Assembly (NCBI GenBank): GCA_905221605.1
Contig: CAJNDS010001313.1
Location: 122,001 to 186,000, forward strand
Length of the DNA: 64,000 bases
Direction of reading: 5' to 3'
From: Symbiodinium natans
Lineage: Eukaryota; Sar; Dinophyceae; Suessiales; Symbiodiniaceae
In this document: piece after piece, positions 1 through 12,253 of the stretch
Position numbering within the stretch: position 1 is the first letter of the stretch
Layout: the number at the start of each line of letters is the position of its first letter
Notes under the pieces: generated by a model
What the model was told of the DNA's origin: nothing
What the model saw: the letters and a program-made list of their open reading frames with translations, nothing else
Database searches by the model: none
Program-made: the position numbers and the translations under genes

Positions 1-1033
1 TCAATTAAAAGCCGGTGCTTCAGTCAGAAATGATCACACAAACGTTCTTCGCCACCCTGCTGGACCAGCTAGACTGACAATGCAATCTAGTGCATCTTGG
101 GTGGCTGTATTTCGACCAATTTTCACACGTGGGTTCTTGTTATGGCATTCCTGTAGTGTTTGGACACTTCCTCGAGATGCCGCCCCCGGGATCGGGGCCG
201 CTTTGCAGCTACCGGGTGGTACAGTCCGCATCTGCCGAGCTTGAACTGTCCAAAGTCGTGCAAGAGTCTGACTGATCACAAGAAGCCAACCCCAGATCTA
301 CTCCAAATCCTGCAGTGCCCAGCACATCCTGCATCACAGCTGCGCATGCGTTTGTCCTTTGGGCGTCTCTTCGGCGGCGAGCCGAGCTTTGGCCGCAAGG
401 CCTGGCAAGGGAGCACGGTCATATGCCAATGTTGGGGGTGAAGACTTTAGCTTCCAAGCACAGGGTAGGGACTCATGAATACCCGGATTCAATGAAAGCA
501 AGTCAGCCCCTTGCCATGGGCCCAAAGCCTCGGAAGGTCCGGAAACTCCACGTAGGAACATATCTGAGACCATGTCCAGATCCTGCAAGCTGTGTTGCTA
601 GGCACTGCTGGGATTGGCTGGCCTCAAGGGCCCAGGCCCAAGCTAAACAAACGCAACTCCCACAATGAGAGCTGGATACATGTGTCTTCGATGGAACTTC
701 TGCAAGTACATCTCAGATTGCAAAGCCCTGGCCCAGACCTCCACACCTTTGGGGGAGAGCCTCAGACAGCAGCAGTCAGGCTTGGCCCCAGAATTGCCAT
801 GACCGTCGACAGTTCGTGGGCGTGCGACGTACTGCGCTTTCATTGCTGGCGTCCGCGGCCATACGCGTACTTAATCAAGTCTGGCGATCTGCACGCAGAC
901 CGGGGCTTGCAAGCAGGCAATTCTAATCCAGCCGAAGCGCAAAGTGGAAATGGTTCGACCCCAAGTCCGGCAGAGGCTGGGCTGAGACAACGTCCTGACA
1001 GAACCACTCGACAGAACACTGGTGCTGGATTGC
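1..1033. other. No supported gene
   Basis: Reading frames are short and mutually inconsistent. The least unlikely coding stretch is on the minus strand at about 334-440 (ends ETPKGQTHAQL), but it has no homologue I recognise and no clear splice context. Confidence 0.5.
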
Positions 1034-1092
1034 TAAGCCTAAACCCTAAACCCTAAACCCTAAACCCTGAACCCCAAACCCTAAACCCTAAG
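1034..1092. repeat. Telomere-like repeat, CCCTAAA orientation
   Basis: About eight mostly perfect copies of CCCTAAA, with variants CCCTGAA and CCCCAAA. This is the Arabidopsis-type telomere motif, also reported from dinoflagellate telomeres. Here it is interstitial. It faces TTTAGGG repeats 130 bp away. Confidence 0.9.
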
Positions 1093-1219
1093 CCGAAATA
1101 AGTGTAGACGGGCAGCTGCAGGAAGTGCCTGGCAGCACAGCACAAGAGGCTTCCGCTCGGCCGTCTAAACCCCCCATGCCCCTGCTCTTGTATGGTTTCG
1201 ACTCTCACACTAGACTTTT

Positions 1220-1320
1220 TAAGGGTTTAGGGTTTAGGGTTTAGGGTTTAGGGTTTAGGGCACAAGGCCGGCAAGGCTTCGTTTGGAGGGTTTCGACTCT
1301 GGGTTTAGGGTTTAGGGTTT
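1220..1320. repeat. Telomere-like repeats, TTTAGGG orientation, two blocks
   Basis: Two blocks of TTTAGGG (1220-1260 and 1301-1319) are separated by 40 bp of unique sequence. The 12-mer GGTTTCGACTCT sits before each block (1194-1205 and 1289-1300), so the block and its flank were probably duplicated together. Confidence 0.9.
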
Positions 1321-1719
1321 TCGGGCCCAGCCTGCTGCTGATTCTGAGAACTTGTTCACTCAACTCGAAGCACTTCCTGCCCTATTTATGAAAGGTTGAA
1401 CTGCGCCGCTCAAAGCCACCAAGCTGCTGCTTCCGCAACAGTCTCTCCGACATCGATGTCAGTGCCACACGCTCCTCTTCTTGAGATAAACAGTGGCGTA
1501 CAACGGCAATTATTGATAATTATTGCAGGACAATGAAATTGAGAAGTTGGTTTTTTGCAGTTCTTTTTGGACTACAGGTGCTCATGTTCTTGGTTGTTTT
1601 TCCTTAGGGAAACCTCCAATCTCCTCTATATTCTCAAAGGGTTCATACTACTTTTCGAAGGGGTTTGTTCTTAATTTTGCCCTTGTTTTCTCCAAGAAAA
1701 ACCACTATTCCCTTTTGAT

Positions 1720-1955
1720 TCACGAATGCTCGCATGATGGGTTTCAAAAAGACTCATCTGCTTTGAAGCGGGACTGGAGGGACACAGGCCTCCCATTTGC
1801 AAACACAATGCTCGCACGATGCGTTGTTCAAAGACTCATAATATGCTTGAAAATGAACTTGCACGGCTTGAAAAAGCGTGGGGGGCGGGGGGGGCAGCCC
1901 CCCTGTGTGCAAACACAATTGATAAGCTTCAAAAAGCTTCGTATGCTGTGAAGAT
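1720..1955. repeat. Degenerate tandem repeat, about three copies
   Basis: Copies starting near 1721, 1804 and 1914 share a CACAATGCTCGCA-like start followed by TTCAAAGACTC- or TTCAAAAAG-like sequence and a TGCTTTGAAG-like end. Spacing is about 83 and 110 bp. The apparent 142-codon plus-strand frame here (1523-1951) follows the repeat and shows no protein-family signature. Confidence 0.55.
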
Positions 1956-1969
1956 CTCTCTTTCAGTCA

Positions 1970-2045
1970 TGATTTCTTTCTTCATTTCTTTCATGACTTC
2001 CTTTCTGTCTTTCTTTCTTGCTTTATTTCTTTCTTTACTTCTAGT
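1970..2045 (+). repeat. Pyrimidine-rich TTTC tract
   Basis: An imperfect (TTTC)n tract with almost no purines ends in ACTTCTAG. It resembles a long polypyrimidine tract before a splice acceptor, but no convincing exon follows, so it is listed only as low-complexity sequence. Confidence 0.5.
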
Positions 2046-2103
2046 CAAAAACGCCCCAAGACAGCTCCCACGCCAGTGGTGCTTCAGGGCCTGATAATAG
2101 CTA

Positions 2104-2321
<218 letters not shown>

Positions 2322-3700
2322 GCAATCCCCGTATACCTACTAGTTACTTATACCCATAAGAAACCCCAGTAACAGAAATCCCAAACAAAACTAAAAACTC
2401 CTTTAAACAAGTAGGCCTCCAATTAATGATCCAGCTGGTCCAGCTATTCAAGCCCTCGAAGCCCGAAGCCGCCCAATTCCGCCCAATCCTCCGCAGATAC
2501 TCGCTGCTCTGCTGCTGAAGAGGAACCTTATACGTAGTGATGGATGACACTCGGCATATCGAGCTGTTCAATCCGGTGCATTTCAAGGCCGATCCGCGGC
2601 ATGGCTTGAATCATTGAATAGCCCGGAGCTTGCCGAAGCTTTCGTAATGCATAGGTTGCCATAGTTCGGGGTTAAACATGGTTGAACTTCTGCGGGCTTG
2701 CGATGTCCCTTTTCCAGGACTGGCCAAATCTCCCTGGTTCGGTTCTTGGACTTCACATCAGACACACTCGAACCTGCTCGCCATAAAAACCATCGTCAAC
2801 AGATCGCCGACCCTGAAAGGTCGCTTGTCACACAACGATGTAACGATGACCCAACAACCCAAGGAGACTCAAGGAGGCTTGAAGTGCTCATGCAATCTGG
2901 CTGCCAACTTATGAATAACATCTTGTCGCTGCATCGGTATTGATTGGCTGTTCCTGATATCCCTTTGCCTTCTGCGTGATGGGCATTTTTTGAGTTGAAG
3001 CCGAAACTGTTGCTGGAGGAAGGGCGTCAAACAGGCTTAGCTCTCTAGAGTACCTACACTATTCAACTCGAGTTGTCGTCCTCACGCTACAGTGCTACCA
3101 GGTTACTTTGGCCTCTTGCGGTCTCAGTGGCCCAGGACAATGTCAAAGGAGCCCTCTCGAATGATGAAGAACTCATCGCCGACCTCACAGGAAGCAAAAT
3201 AACATTGAGGACTTTCAACAATACACCTGGGCCCAGGAGTTTCCTTCGTTTGACCACCGCACACAAGAAAGACCAAGAACAAGCCGTGCTCCAAAGCTAC
3301 CCGCACTTCTTCACAGCAGTGAGAAGAGATGAGGACAGGCCTCGCCACGCTTCGCGACTTCAGTGCCTTTCTCCACTATCCGCTGCTCCGCACAGGCTGC
3401 GATTTTGCTGAGCTGCTCCTCAAATGGCACTGACATACTTGGCGCAGGTTTAGCCGCAAGAGCGCAGCGCGTCAATGGCTTCAATGGCTCTCTGGCGCCT
3501 GATCCGTTTCAATCAGCGCCCGCAGGTTCGCATTGTTTCGGACCTGGGTGCTGCTCTTATGGGGCTGCAGAAGGCCCAAGGCGCTTTTGTTCTACTCATA
3601 TTTCCCCACTGATAAGTCGTTGGATTGTCAAGACGACAAAGTGCACACATCATCTGACGCGACTGGCTCAGGACAGCAGGCTGTCCCGCTCTCAGGTTGT
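2322..3700. other. No supported gene
   Basis: Only short frames on both strands with no domain or conserved-looking segment. A plus-strand frame at 3073-3411 and its antisense are comparably weak. Confidence 0.45.
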
Positions 3701-3717
3701 ACAACATTGAGGACAAA

Positions 3718-3856
3718 GGGCGGGCAACTGTACCAGAATGTTGCCTGAATAAGCAGGTCAAGGAGGCGCAGGCGGGCAACTGTACCGGATGGGAGGGCGG
3801 GAGGGTCATGATAAGGCACGCAACTGCACCCGAATGTTGCCTGAATGAGCAGCCGG
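3718..3856. repeat. Tandem duplication, about 95-bp period
   Basis: The core GCAACTGYACCMGAATGTTGCCTGAATRAGCAG occurs twice (around 3725 and 3820), with a partial GGCAACTGTACCGGATGG between. On the minus strand it encodes the repeated peptide LLIQATFxxSC, but no gene context supports translation. Confidence 0.6.
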
Positions 3857-3859
3857 GGA

Positions 3860-5705
3860 TGGTGCTTGAATGTACATCCTTGCAATTGGTTTTAAGGACA
3901 GGCGGGGATGTTCGAAGGGCAATTCTTCGCTGGCTTCGGCTACAGATTTCGCAACATGCAACTGCTCAAGCGTCATGGCATGACTAGAGGTCATGGAGCC
4001 ACAACTCTACACTCCCGTCAGTGCTACTGGGAACACTGCGGCAGGGTGCCGGCCACAAAGCACAACTGAAGCAACTGCAGCAAACGTCCAACGAACCCAA
4101 AGAGCGTGGGACGCATCTTGGCAGCTGTGAGCGTGCTCAGTCGCTGGAATTGAATGCGGGACAAGGTGCAGCAAAAGCAATGAATGCGATTTCATCATCT
4201 GTCTTTTCATCAGATTTGTACTCCTTGGCTAAGACAACTCAAGACGCACTGCAGCAGCGGAGGCACAGCCACACGGCGTGCAGCAATTGCACCGCATGAC
4301 TGTCAAGTGCCGCGGAATGCATGTCCAGAAGCCACTGCTGCAACCCATCACACATACAGTTGAAAACCTCTACCTGTAGCCTAAGGTTGCCTTACCCATT
4401 CTTTGCTGACGGAAGTCCCCAGGAGTCGCTGCCGCGGGATGCTCATTGTAGATGGCAGCTCGCTTTGGAAACTTCAATTGCTTGTCAATCCCTGCGCTCG
4501 GGGGCGTGAGCTTTTCAAATACCCTTGCGCAACTGTCTTGGCAAGCGTGAAGCAGGAAGACCATCTGGACTGATATACGATGGATTAAGCTGGCAGACTG
4601 GCCCCCGCACCAGCCTGTGTCATGGAAGGCTCTCCTTGACATGGACAAAGTCACCAGGCTGGCCTGCACCAAACCAGCAAATCCATGGCTTTCAATGCAC
4701 GCGCACGTCGTGCTCTTCGACCGCTGCACATTACTGACAGCTACTCCGATTGTCTGCTTTGCGACTGCTTGCGCACCCAAAGATCTTAAAGAAGAAAAGC
4801 AACACAGGCCAAGGGCGTCTACGAGTTGGATTGCAGTTCTTTCTGGCTCCGGTCTCCTCGCCACTAGCCCGGATGGTTGCCACGTTGCTTCGCTCCTTTC
4901 CAGGGTACAAAATCCTCGCGTGATGAGTTGTCTGATACCTCTCTGTACGGCTGCTGCCAACCGAGTCTAAACACTGAACCCTTCCGCGGTTGCGTGTTTA
5001 TATGTCTTCCAGAAACAGGAGCTCCTCCAACAGAGTCCGTCCGCCAAAGTAATCACCCTTCCTGAAAGCAAGATGAGTGCTTTGGATAATCTGGTTCGGA
5101 CCTAGGACATGCACTTCTTCCAATGCCCTCAAGGTCTTGCAGCTCCACACGCTTCACGCACGCCGTGCAGTCGCTAGCATGTCATCAGAACACACCGAAA
5201 TTCCGATGCACGTTCCTGCAAATTCCGCCGGGCGTACCTCAGTGTCGCGCGCACGTGATCGTTGCAGCTGTCAGCACTCCGCGTGAGGACGTCTGCCTCG
5301 CCTGACATGATGAGGAAGAAGGCTTTGCCTGCACAGCTCGGGAGGAAGAAGCACAGCATTGCACAGCTGTCAGTACCTATCTAATAATTTAGCGGCCCTC
5401 CCCGAACTTTCAGCCTTGTGTTCAGAGGCCCCTGCCCGTCTATCTCACTGCGAACGGCTCCATGTTACTTTGGTCAAGCATCTGAATACCGGGAAGGGGG
5501 GGTTCTGGGGGCGAGCGCAGGGACCCAATGGCTCAACTACGTCGCCGGTTTTTGAAGGATGTCAATCGGACCATCTCAGAACTTCCTGCCGCAAGTCCTC
5601 GCAGAAGCTTTCCCGCCTAAGTCCCCCTGCTTGACAATTTCCGTGCCAGGCTCCCATACCTTCCGCTTGAGACTCCTGGCCACCTGCCCAGGCAAAGCGA
5701 ATCAT
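3860..5705. other. No confident gene; one long open minus frame
   Basis: A 196-codon minus-strand frame (4370-4960) is the longest here. Its composition (Ser, Ala, Arg, Cys-rich with no hydrophobic pattern) looks like chance. No RNA gene or mobile element was seen. Confidence 0.4.
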
Positions 5706-5809
5706 GCTACCCTTTGAAAAGGCAACCCATAGCATTGCTGGTGTCTACCTGCAGTCGTCGAGTTGCAGCAATGCAGATGCTGTCTCCCGGCGCCTTCGGC
5801 AGTTCAGAT

Positions 5810-6329
5810 CTAGGAAGCTGGTTCTTGAACAGCGGGACTGACGCCAGGAAGGTTACGATCTCCTGAGACGAACTTCTCAAAGGCCAAGCAGAGAGCATAT
5901 GATCGTAGTAGCATTGGTACCGCTCTGGCTCTGCACAAGTCCTCGAAGTCTTCCCGGCTCCTCTTGGCAAAGAAGGAGTCCTGGTTGGGCAGCACGCAAG
6001 CTGTGGTTTCATCAGTCTAGCCAAGCAGTTGCCCCAGCAGGCCCTAGCAATTCGCACACCAATTCGGCTGTGGAGGAAAATCACAAACCCAAGCCTTTCT
6101 CACTTCGTCACCGAGGTCCTTTCTGCTCGAGATCGCTCTGCTGAGCTGAGGGACAGTTGCCACGAAGCGCCAGCAGTTCGCCTTTCCCATTTTCGGTGAG
6201 CGAAAAAATAAACCATGTTCGTTCGTACAGAAGCGGTATGTAGCAGCTCTGTTCTTCACGGTTCTGGTTCTTGAGTTGGAGGCTTCGCAGTAAACTCTCA
6301 CAAGAATAGAGTTCGAGTTCTGAAATCAA
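5810..6329 (-). CDS. Putative two-exon coding segment, unknown protein
   Basis: Two stretches on the minus strand read like real protein. The first, about 6329-6140, runs from ISELELYSCESLLRSLQL through LLYERTWFIFSLTENGKG. The second, about 6010-5860, contains NQDSFFAKRSREDFEDLC and VPMLLRSYALCLAFEKF. They lie in different frames, so a short intron is expected near 6020-6140. Charge pattern and amphipathic runs support coding, but no family is recognised. No start, terminal exon or leader acceptor could be fixed. Ends are approximate. Confidence 0.4.
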
Positions 6330-6473
6330 GCAGGATGTTCCATGGATTTTACGGTCTAAGAGGAGACCTCTTTATGCACTCTTTGCATGGGCAGTTGTTC
6401 GAACGGGAAAAAGCAACCACGCATCTGCCGACAGAACCTGGAAAGGTTTCCAGATTCCCTTGTCTTCGCCGTG

Positions 6474-6575
6474 ACAATAAATAATAGCAATAATCCTAAT
6501 AATCCTAATAATCATAATAATAATAATAGAATTAATAATAATCATAATAATTGTAATAATAAGAATGATAAACAT
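6474..6575. repeat. AAT-rich microsatellite
   Basis: Imperfect AAT/AATAATC repeat (AATAATCCT, AATAATAATAG and similar). Frames through it give Asn or Ile runs. Confidence 0.85.
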
Positions 6576-6961
6576 CCCTCTGCCGGCGCCTCCAGGGACG
6601 ACAGTAGCTTGTGGGATGCTGCCCAGCAATTTGGAGCTGCATCCGTGGGCATGGCCAAAAGAACCCGAAATGAAGGGTTGGGGCGAATCCTCTATAGATT
6701 CTTATATTATGTACATGGCCAGTGAGTGGCCAGTGTGGGCTTGGATGAGGTCGGCTGGGTGGAGTGGGCTGAGTGAGGTGCAGGGTCGGAGGTGGAAGTG
6801 GGTTGCGTTGATACAGAGATCTTGGGTTGGCTAGGAGGTCTGGGCTGTGGTGTTGCATGACTATGTTGTCAACGGAAAGACACGCTGCGAAGAATCAAGC
6901 TGGGACGCAATGCCCGTAGGCAGGCGCTCATAAAGTCGAACGCCGCACTCCTGCCTTTCTC

Positions 6962-7618
6962 TCACCCACTAGCAAGCAACGCTCGGGGATTGGACATGTT
7001 GACAGGGTCAAAGCGCAGGTTTTTTTTCGTCAATCTGGCTTTTGCTGTCGGTGGACTCGAAAAGCAATGGCCTGCGGCTGCGCCGTACTGCCGCCAACTG
7101 AGCCCCTCCGTGCGAACATGTACTAAAGCAGCTCCCTTCCACCTGTGGTCCGAGGTGTCCAAGCCCTTTGGCAGCTCTCTTCCAATGCCTGCATGCATTT
7201 CAGGACAAGAGCTCCTTTCTCTTCTGCCCATAACTATTAAGACAATGCCCCTCCAGAACACAATGCATTGGGCAACTCCAAACTCACTTGCTCGCGAGCC
7301 TTCTCCTCCGTGCCGCCACATCCACAGAAGCTGCTCGCTTTCAGCTTCCTGGCTGAGGTGTCTCCCGCAAACTGTTGTGCTTTTTCCACAGGGGCCTATA
7401 TGAGCCTCAAGCAATGTACCGAGTCCGGAGCCCCTCCGTCCACTACGCGAATATCTGAGATTGATTTCAGCTCGGACCCGGTCCAGCTGCGCGCGCAGTC
7501 GGTTCATGGACTCGAGCCGCAGGCGTATAGCATCCTGACAGCACAGTTCCCTAAGAAAACGCAGGATCACACAGTCACTCAGTGAGGGTCCGTGAGGTGA
7601 CTTCATGTGGGCATGCAA
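6962..7618 (-). CDS. Putative exons of an unknown gene
   Basis: A 218-codon open minus-strand frame. The upstream part (about 7590-7440) contains LSDCVILRFLRELCCQDAIR and RLRAQLDRVRAEINLRYS, a helical, coiled-coil-like segment. The downstream part (about 7240-6962) ends ARLTKKNLRFDPVNMSN followed by PRALLASG and a stop. The middle is less protein-like and may be an intron that happens to stay open. No family is recognised. The minus orientation matches the exon groups on both sides. Confidence 0.4.
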   Translation of the reverse strand: MHAHMKSPHGPSLSDCVILRFLRELCCQDAIRLRLESMNRLRAQLDRVRAEINLRYSRSGRRGSGLGTLLEAHIGPCGKSTTVCGRHLSQEAESEQLLWMWRHGGEGSRASEFGVAQCIVFWRGIVLIVMGRRERSSCPEMHAGIGRELPKGLDTSDHRWKGAALVHVRTEGLSWRQYGAAAGHCFSSPPTAKARLTKKNLRFDPVNMSNPRALLASG

Positions 7619-8150
7619 TGCAAAGAAAAGCCTGCACAGGACGGGCTACCTTTCGGGGAGGCGGCGCCGGCCGCCAGCATTTGTCAAGGCGCCGAGCCAT
7701 GTGCGGCCAGGGAGGCGCGGGAGTCGCTGCACCGGCCTGCTAGCCGCCGGCGGAAGATGTGGGAAGCTCTGGACCCTAGGAAAGGTGCCCTTTTGCCCTG
7801 ACTCAAAACACTCAAAGTAGGCGAGGCTCCTCCAAGTCCCGAGCAGCGCGCCCGAGACCTTCGGCAGCGCCCTTCGCTGCACGCTGCGCCCGCAGCCATG
7901 GGAGCCGGCGATGTGCGTCAGCGACGACCTGGGGACAACCCTCCAACCATCCCAAAAAGAATCCAAGGGATGCAACACATATCCCAAATCATCTGTAGAT
8001 CAGCATAGGCACTGCGAGGCCAAACCGGTCAAAAGCGGAAAAGCCGTCGCCCTCAGCGTGGCAGCGCCAAGGACCTCACAAGAAAGCCGAAGAAGCGTGA
8101 ACCACTCGCGCATGCTCCGTTGGAATGTGTAACATTTTGTAACTGTGATG
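7619..8150. other. GC-rich stretch without a supported gene
   Basis: Several overlapping GC-driven frames on both strands, rich in Arg, Ala and Pro, with no distinguishing feature. Confidence 0.4.
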
Positions 8151-8219
8151 GGCAGCTATAAACGAGAGGCTTTGTTGTGATCGCAGCCGCTCTTGTAGAC
8201 GCATGTCAAGACATCACTC

Positions 8220-9796
8220 TCTTGAGACGACTTTATCTGTACATGCTGGGCCTGTCGTTTCTTCACCAGCGCGGTGAAGCATAAAGTCGCCCACTTCGCC
8301 TTCACTGCATCGGTGAAGAGGTCATGCTGTTGGATCAACTCCGACCAGCACAACCCAGCACAGCTCGAGTCACAAGGGTTGGTTCCGGAGGCTGTCTTCT
8401 CGCCGTCCGGCGCCACGGCGGCAAACTCACGCCAGAAAGGATCCTGCAGCAAACGGTCATTGCAACAGCGCAAGCATTCATACGCCAGCTCCAGACCAGG
8501 CATGCCACATCTTCCCAATCCCAGTTTTCTTCGGCTTGGCTAGAGTAAACAAAGAGCCATGCAATTAATCTTGCACAGCGTGGCAAGTGCAGTCTCTAGT
8601 ACCTGGGTGCGAACAAGATGAATCCAGAACTCTCCTCGGCCGTCATGGAGGCAAAGTCTTCAGGGGACGTGTTGAAATCCTGGAAGGAACCAACGAAAGC
8701 AGGTAAGATTTCACAGGCACTCATGCAGCAGGAGAAGATAGGAGGGGTCGCTGCAGAACATGGCACAACACCCGGCAAACTTCACCCAACCCCGGTCCCC
8801 AAGCAGGGTTGCTGCCAGTGGCCCATCGGCAAGACGTGTCCTGGCACAGCGAACCTAGCTCGGTGGAGATGTCAGCACCAGCTTCAGCCAAGAAACAGCA
8901 TCTCTTTCAACGGGGCGAGGTACTCCAGGTAGGCCACCTGTGCATTGAACATTTTCTGCCAGCTTTAGCGCGTCAGAGGTCGCCAGGGAAAGCTCAAAAC
9001 GAGCTGGTCTGAACGACATGCAGGAGATACGCATGCATGTGTGTGTACATGTATCAATGCAAAGACCTATGCAGTGTATCTGCCACTGCATCAGCACTAC
9101 TCATTTCTTATGCTTTGTTCTGGCTATTCTGGCTCTCCGCGGCCGGACGAGTGAGGCTTTTACAAGTCTCAGGGCCCTTGCATGTTCCTTCCACACATCA
9201 GCAAGGCCAAGTGACCTTGCTCGTGGATCTGGGAGGATGCAGATGCACGGAGCACATGACCTCAGCATTTCCAACCACAGCCCCCCGCTTGGCACGAGTC
9301 GTTCAGATTCGGTGTTGTCAGCCTGCTCCACTCCTGCCGCCGCGGTGCAAGAGGATGCTGGCCATTGCTGGTAACGAGTGCAGCCACATGGTCTCTTGCA
9401 GCCCAGCGCCTGGGCCCAAGCAGCATTTCTGCTTGCGAGAACCCAAAGACAGCAAGATGTTGAAGCCCCTCAAGTCGCCAAGCCGGGTCGTAATCCAAAC
9501 TGGCTCAGGCGCCCATTGTCGAGCTGAACCTTCAGCTCGCAGTGGTCGGTTCCTGAGCGGCGCATAGTGTTGCTCTCTGAGCTGCGGCGGTGGGAACAAG
9601 GTGAGGGAAGGGGGAGCACTGAAGGACCAGAAGTTGATTGAGGACTGCTCACCGCGCACGATGATTGATGGTATAGGCACTCAGCTGGTGAAACCAAGCA
9701 TCTAAGGACCTTGAACTGCGAAGAGGGCGGCAGAAACAACGCCACAGTGGAATCCACGCGCACCCCTCGGCCATCCAGGTGCCAGGCACTCTCCAC
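8220..9796 (-). CDS. Putative multi-exon gene, unknown protein
   Basis: Minus-strand coding-like segments in transcription order: 9796-9660 (SAWHLDGRGVRVDSTVALFL, FKVLRCLVSPAECLYHQ); about 9575-9490 (RSGTDHCELKVQLDNGRLSQ); about 9500-9400 (RLGDLRGFNILLSLGSRKQK); about 9030-8930 (RPARFELSLATSDALKLAEN); 8740-8596 (CEILPAFVGSFQDFNTSPED, ESSGFILFAPRY); and 8510-8250 (GLELAYECLRCCNDRLLQDP, FWREFAAVAPDGEKTASG, LIQQHDLFTDAVKAKWATLC). Frames differ between segments, as expected for introns. Order and strand are consistent, but whether this is one gene or two is open. No family is recognised. Confidence 0.45.
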
Positions 9797-9799
9797 CTT

Positions 9800-12100
9800 A
9801 CGTCTGCGCCAACAGCTAAGCTAAGGGAACATGCACGTCAAGAACAACGAGCTGCTTCGGAATTGTTCTACGTTCTTGCGGATCAGCACCCCGCTACTTC
9901 CACTACACTTTCCCAAAGCATCCCAAAGCAAGGCTTGTGATCATCACTATAGAAGTGCAATCACAAAAGAACTCAGGCTTACCACCCAGTAGCCAGCGTC
10001 CGAGGATGTAGCCGCACCTTGTCGGGGGCTTTGCCCAGCGTGTGATGTGCGCAAGGTAGAACTGACAAGCGTGAGAAAAAAAAACGGAACCTACAAGAAC
10101 CATGGAGGGGCTCTGCGGATTCCCGCAACCCTCATGATTTTTCCGGCATCCAAGCTGACTGCCAGCTGAGTCGTGCTTATGACTGACTAAGGAACGGGAA
10201 ATGGATGCCACTTACGTTGACTAATAAGCATCTGAAGTGTTACTCGCAATTCTGCTCTTAAGCTTGACGGGCTCTTGCAAGCACCCGATTCGAAGGAGCT
10301 GTTCCTGTGCATGCCATTGGCTACTGCTGTAACAAACACCGCTTCTTCCGAGTTCCCGGCCTGTGTCCGCCATCAGAGCAGAGCGCAACGCTGCATCCAC
10401 CTCCTTCTTTCACAATGGCATTCACTGAGATTTTGCTGAGCACCAGAGATTAGAGAGTGGCTGCATGCCGTAGTTTAGCATTTACCCTTGCTTGCTGCGA
10501 CGGCGCGAAGATGACCTCCAACATAAAAAGCGGCGACAGCAACACACAGGCTCGCCCAGCCAGTGCAGGCAACACGAATCCACGAACCACGTCACAACAT
10601 CAAACTTAGTACACGAGAATCACGCCTGCAAAGCCACAATGTCGCAGCTCTGGGCCCATTGCCTTGGCACGGCAAAGCGTCCAACATCTGTGTTCACACA
10701 TATCAGCAGGTGCCGCAGGATTCGATCTGTCTACATCTTTCTTGGTAGGCTTGAGGGCTTTAGTAACTTTAGTGGCTTTGGGTCTCCACTGCGCGGAAGT
10801 CGCCGTCGCGTGTGGCGCGCAATTCCGAAGCGACCTGCTGTGACTGGTCGACTTCGTTGAGAGAAAGAAATACGGACAGTCTCGCGTGCAGGAAACCACT
10901 GCATGCCGCTTTGGGGGCTTCAAGAACCACCGGCTTGACAGATCTCCATCGCTTAATGCGTTGGTAATGCCGGGTTCGCTGCAGACTTCTTCACCCAGAC
11001 TAACAACGTATAGCCGATTCGCCGAAGACCATCAACTTGAGAAGGGGCTACGAAAGCTAGTCACCGCAGGGGGGTGGCATGCAGCGAGTCGGCAGGACTT
11101 GGAGCCGCCGGCGCAGCTTTTTCCGTATTTCAGGCACATGCTTCAGGTGTTAACAAGCACGATTGAGTCCATGTAGAGACTCAACCGGTTAGTCAGGTAA
11201 GATCGAAGACCCCTAAACTCGAAATCTGAAGCCCTAAACTCCTTCAGCCCCCTTGCTTCCCCCGCTGGAACCCCATGTCGCAAACGAAGTTTAGGTACAG
11301 GGACGCTCTGTTCAGTACGACCTCTGCAAAGTACCACAGACCTTCTGGTGACTGTGGGGGGCGGGGGAGGACCTTGGGGTGGGGTGGGGGGGGGACCTTG
11401 TGGGGGGGGGGGGGGGGGGACCTGAAGGTGGTAGGGGGGGCCCCCCCCCCTGCCTTATCCCACACGCAACCACCTCAAAGGGGGGGGGGGGGGGGGGGGG
11501 CCCCCCCCCCCCCCCCTCTCACCATGAAGCATTTTCGAAGGATAAGGTGCCGGCGCCTAAACGACAACTCCCGCCAGCTCCACAGAGCTAGCTTTCGTGA
11601 AGACAGTCACTTTGACAAGAAGCTGCGGTCGCGTACAACCACCCGCCAGGACAAAGCAGAGCGCTGGTGTTGCTAACGGAGCATGGTCTAAGGATCCGCG
11701 AAACGTGGATATTGTTCCTGTGGCAATTCATGTACTCACATACTGTAGCTGACCGCCAACATCCCAAGCATCAAGCCGCCATGCAACGGTATGGCTGAAC
11801 CCGGACCGCATGAAGCCATCATCAACAAAGATTCCGCATGCCACCTTCAGCCTGAAACTCCCGTCTCTCAACTCTAATCTTCACAGGCCTCCCACAAACC
11901 CTGGGAGAGTCAGATAAGGTCATCACGAGATCTCTGCGACCTGGTATTTCAGGCGAATGCTGCTCAGCAGCTCTTCACGCCTTAAACGTTGCGTCTTGCT
12001 GAAGGCAGATCAAAGAAAAGCGAAGGCCGATTCAACGTTGATCACACGATATCACATGTCCACTGCTAACTTCGAGGCTCATCTAACATGCTTCTTTGTG
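9800..12100. other. Sparse region, no supported gene
   Basis: No coding-like exon stands out. It includes short direct repeats (CCCAAAGCATCCCAAAGCAAGG near 9912) and the poly-G/poly-C block at 11360-11516. Confidence 0.45.
11353..11516. repeat. Poly-G/poly-C block with G-then-C palindromes
   Basis: Contains G18 at 11402-11419, G7 then C10 at 11434-11450, and G21 then C16 at 11480-11516, plus many shorter G runs. The G-then-C junctions are self-complementary, and the G runs could form quadruplexes. Run lengths in such sequence are often misassembled, so exact counts are uncertain. Confidence 0.9.
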
Positions 12101-12108
12101 TCTGTTAC

Positions 12109-12253
12109 CTTAAGCTCCCAAACCACCCGTGAAGCCCTGGCAGCGCTTGAAATGCAGCTTGCCAGCTCCAGCCGAGAGGTGCCAAGCGCCTGCGGACAGG
12201 CTTTCATTGAAGCGCGGCTTTTTGATTTGGGCCGGGACTGTTCGTTGCGATGA
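12109..12253 (+). CDS. Possible single exon, unknown protein
   Basis: Plus-strand stretch reading SSQTTREALAALEMQLASSS, then REVPSACGQAFIEARLFDLG and a stop at 12251-12253. The helical, charged character suggests coding. It is isolated on the plus strand within a minus-biased region, and no partner exon was identified. Confidence 0.25.

Noticed and set aside
4370-4960. 196-codon minus-strand frame as a gene
   Set aside because: Composition looks random, with no hydrophobic or charge periodicity and no splice or leader context.
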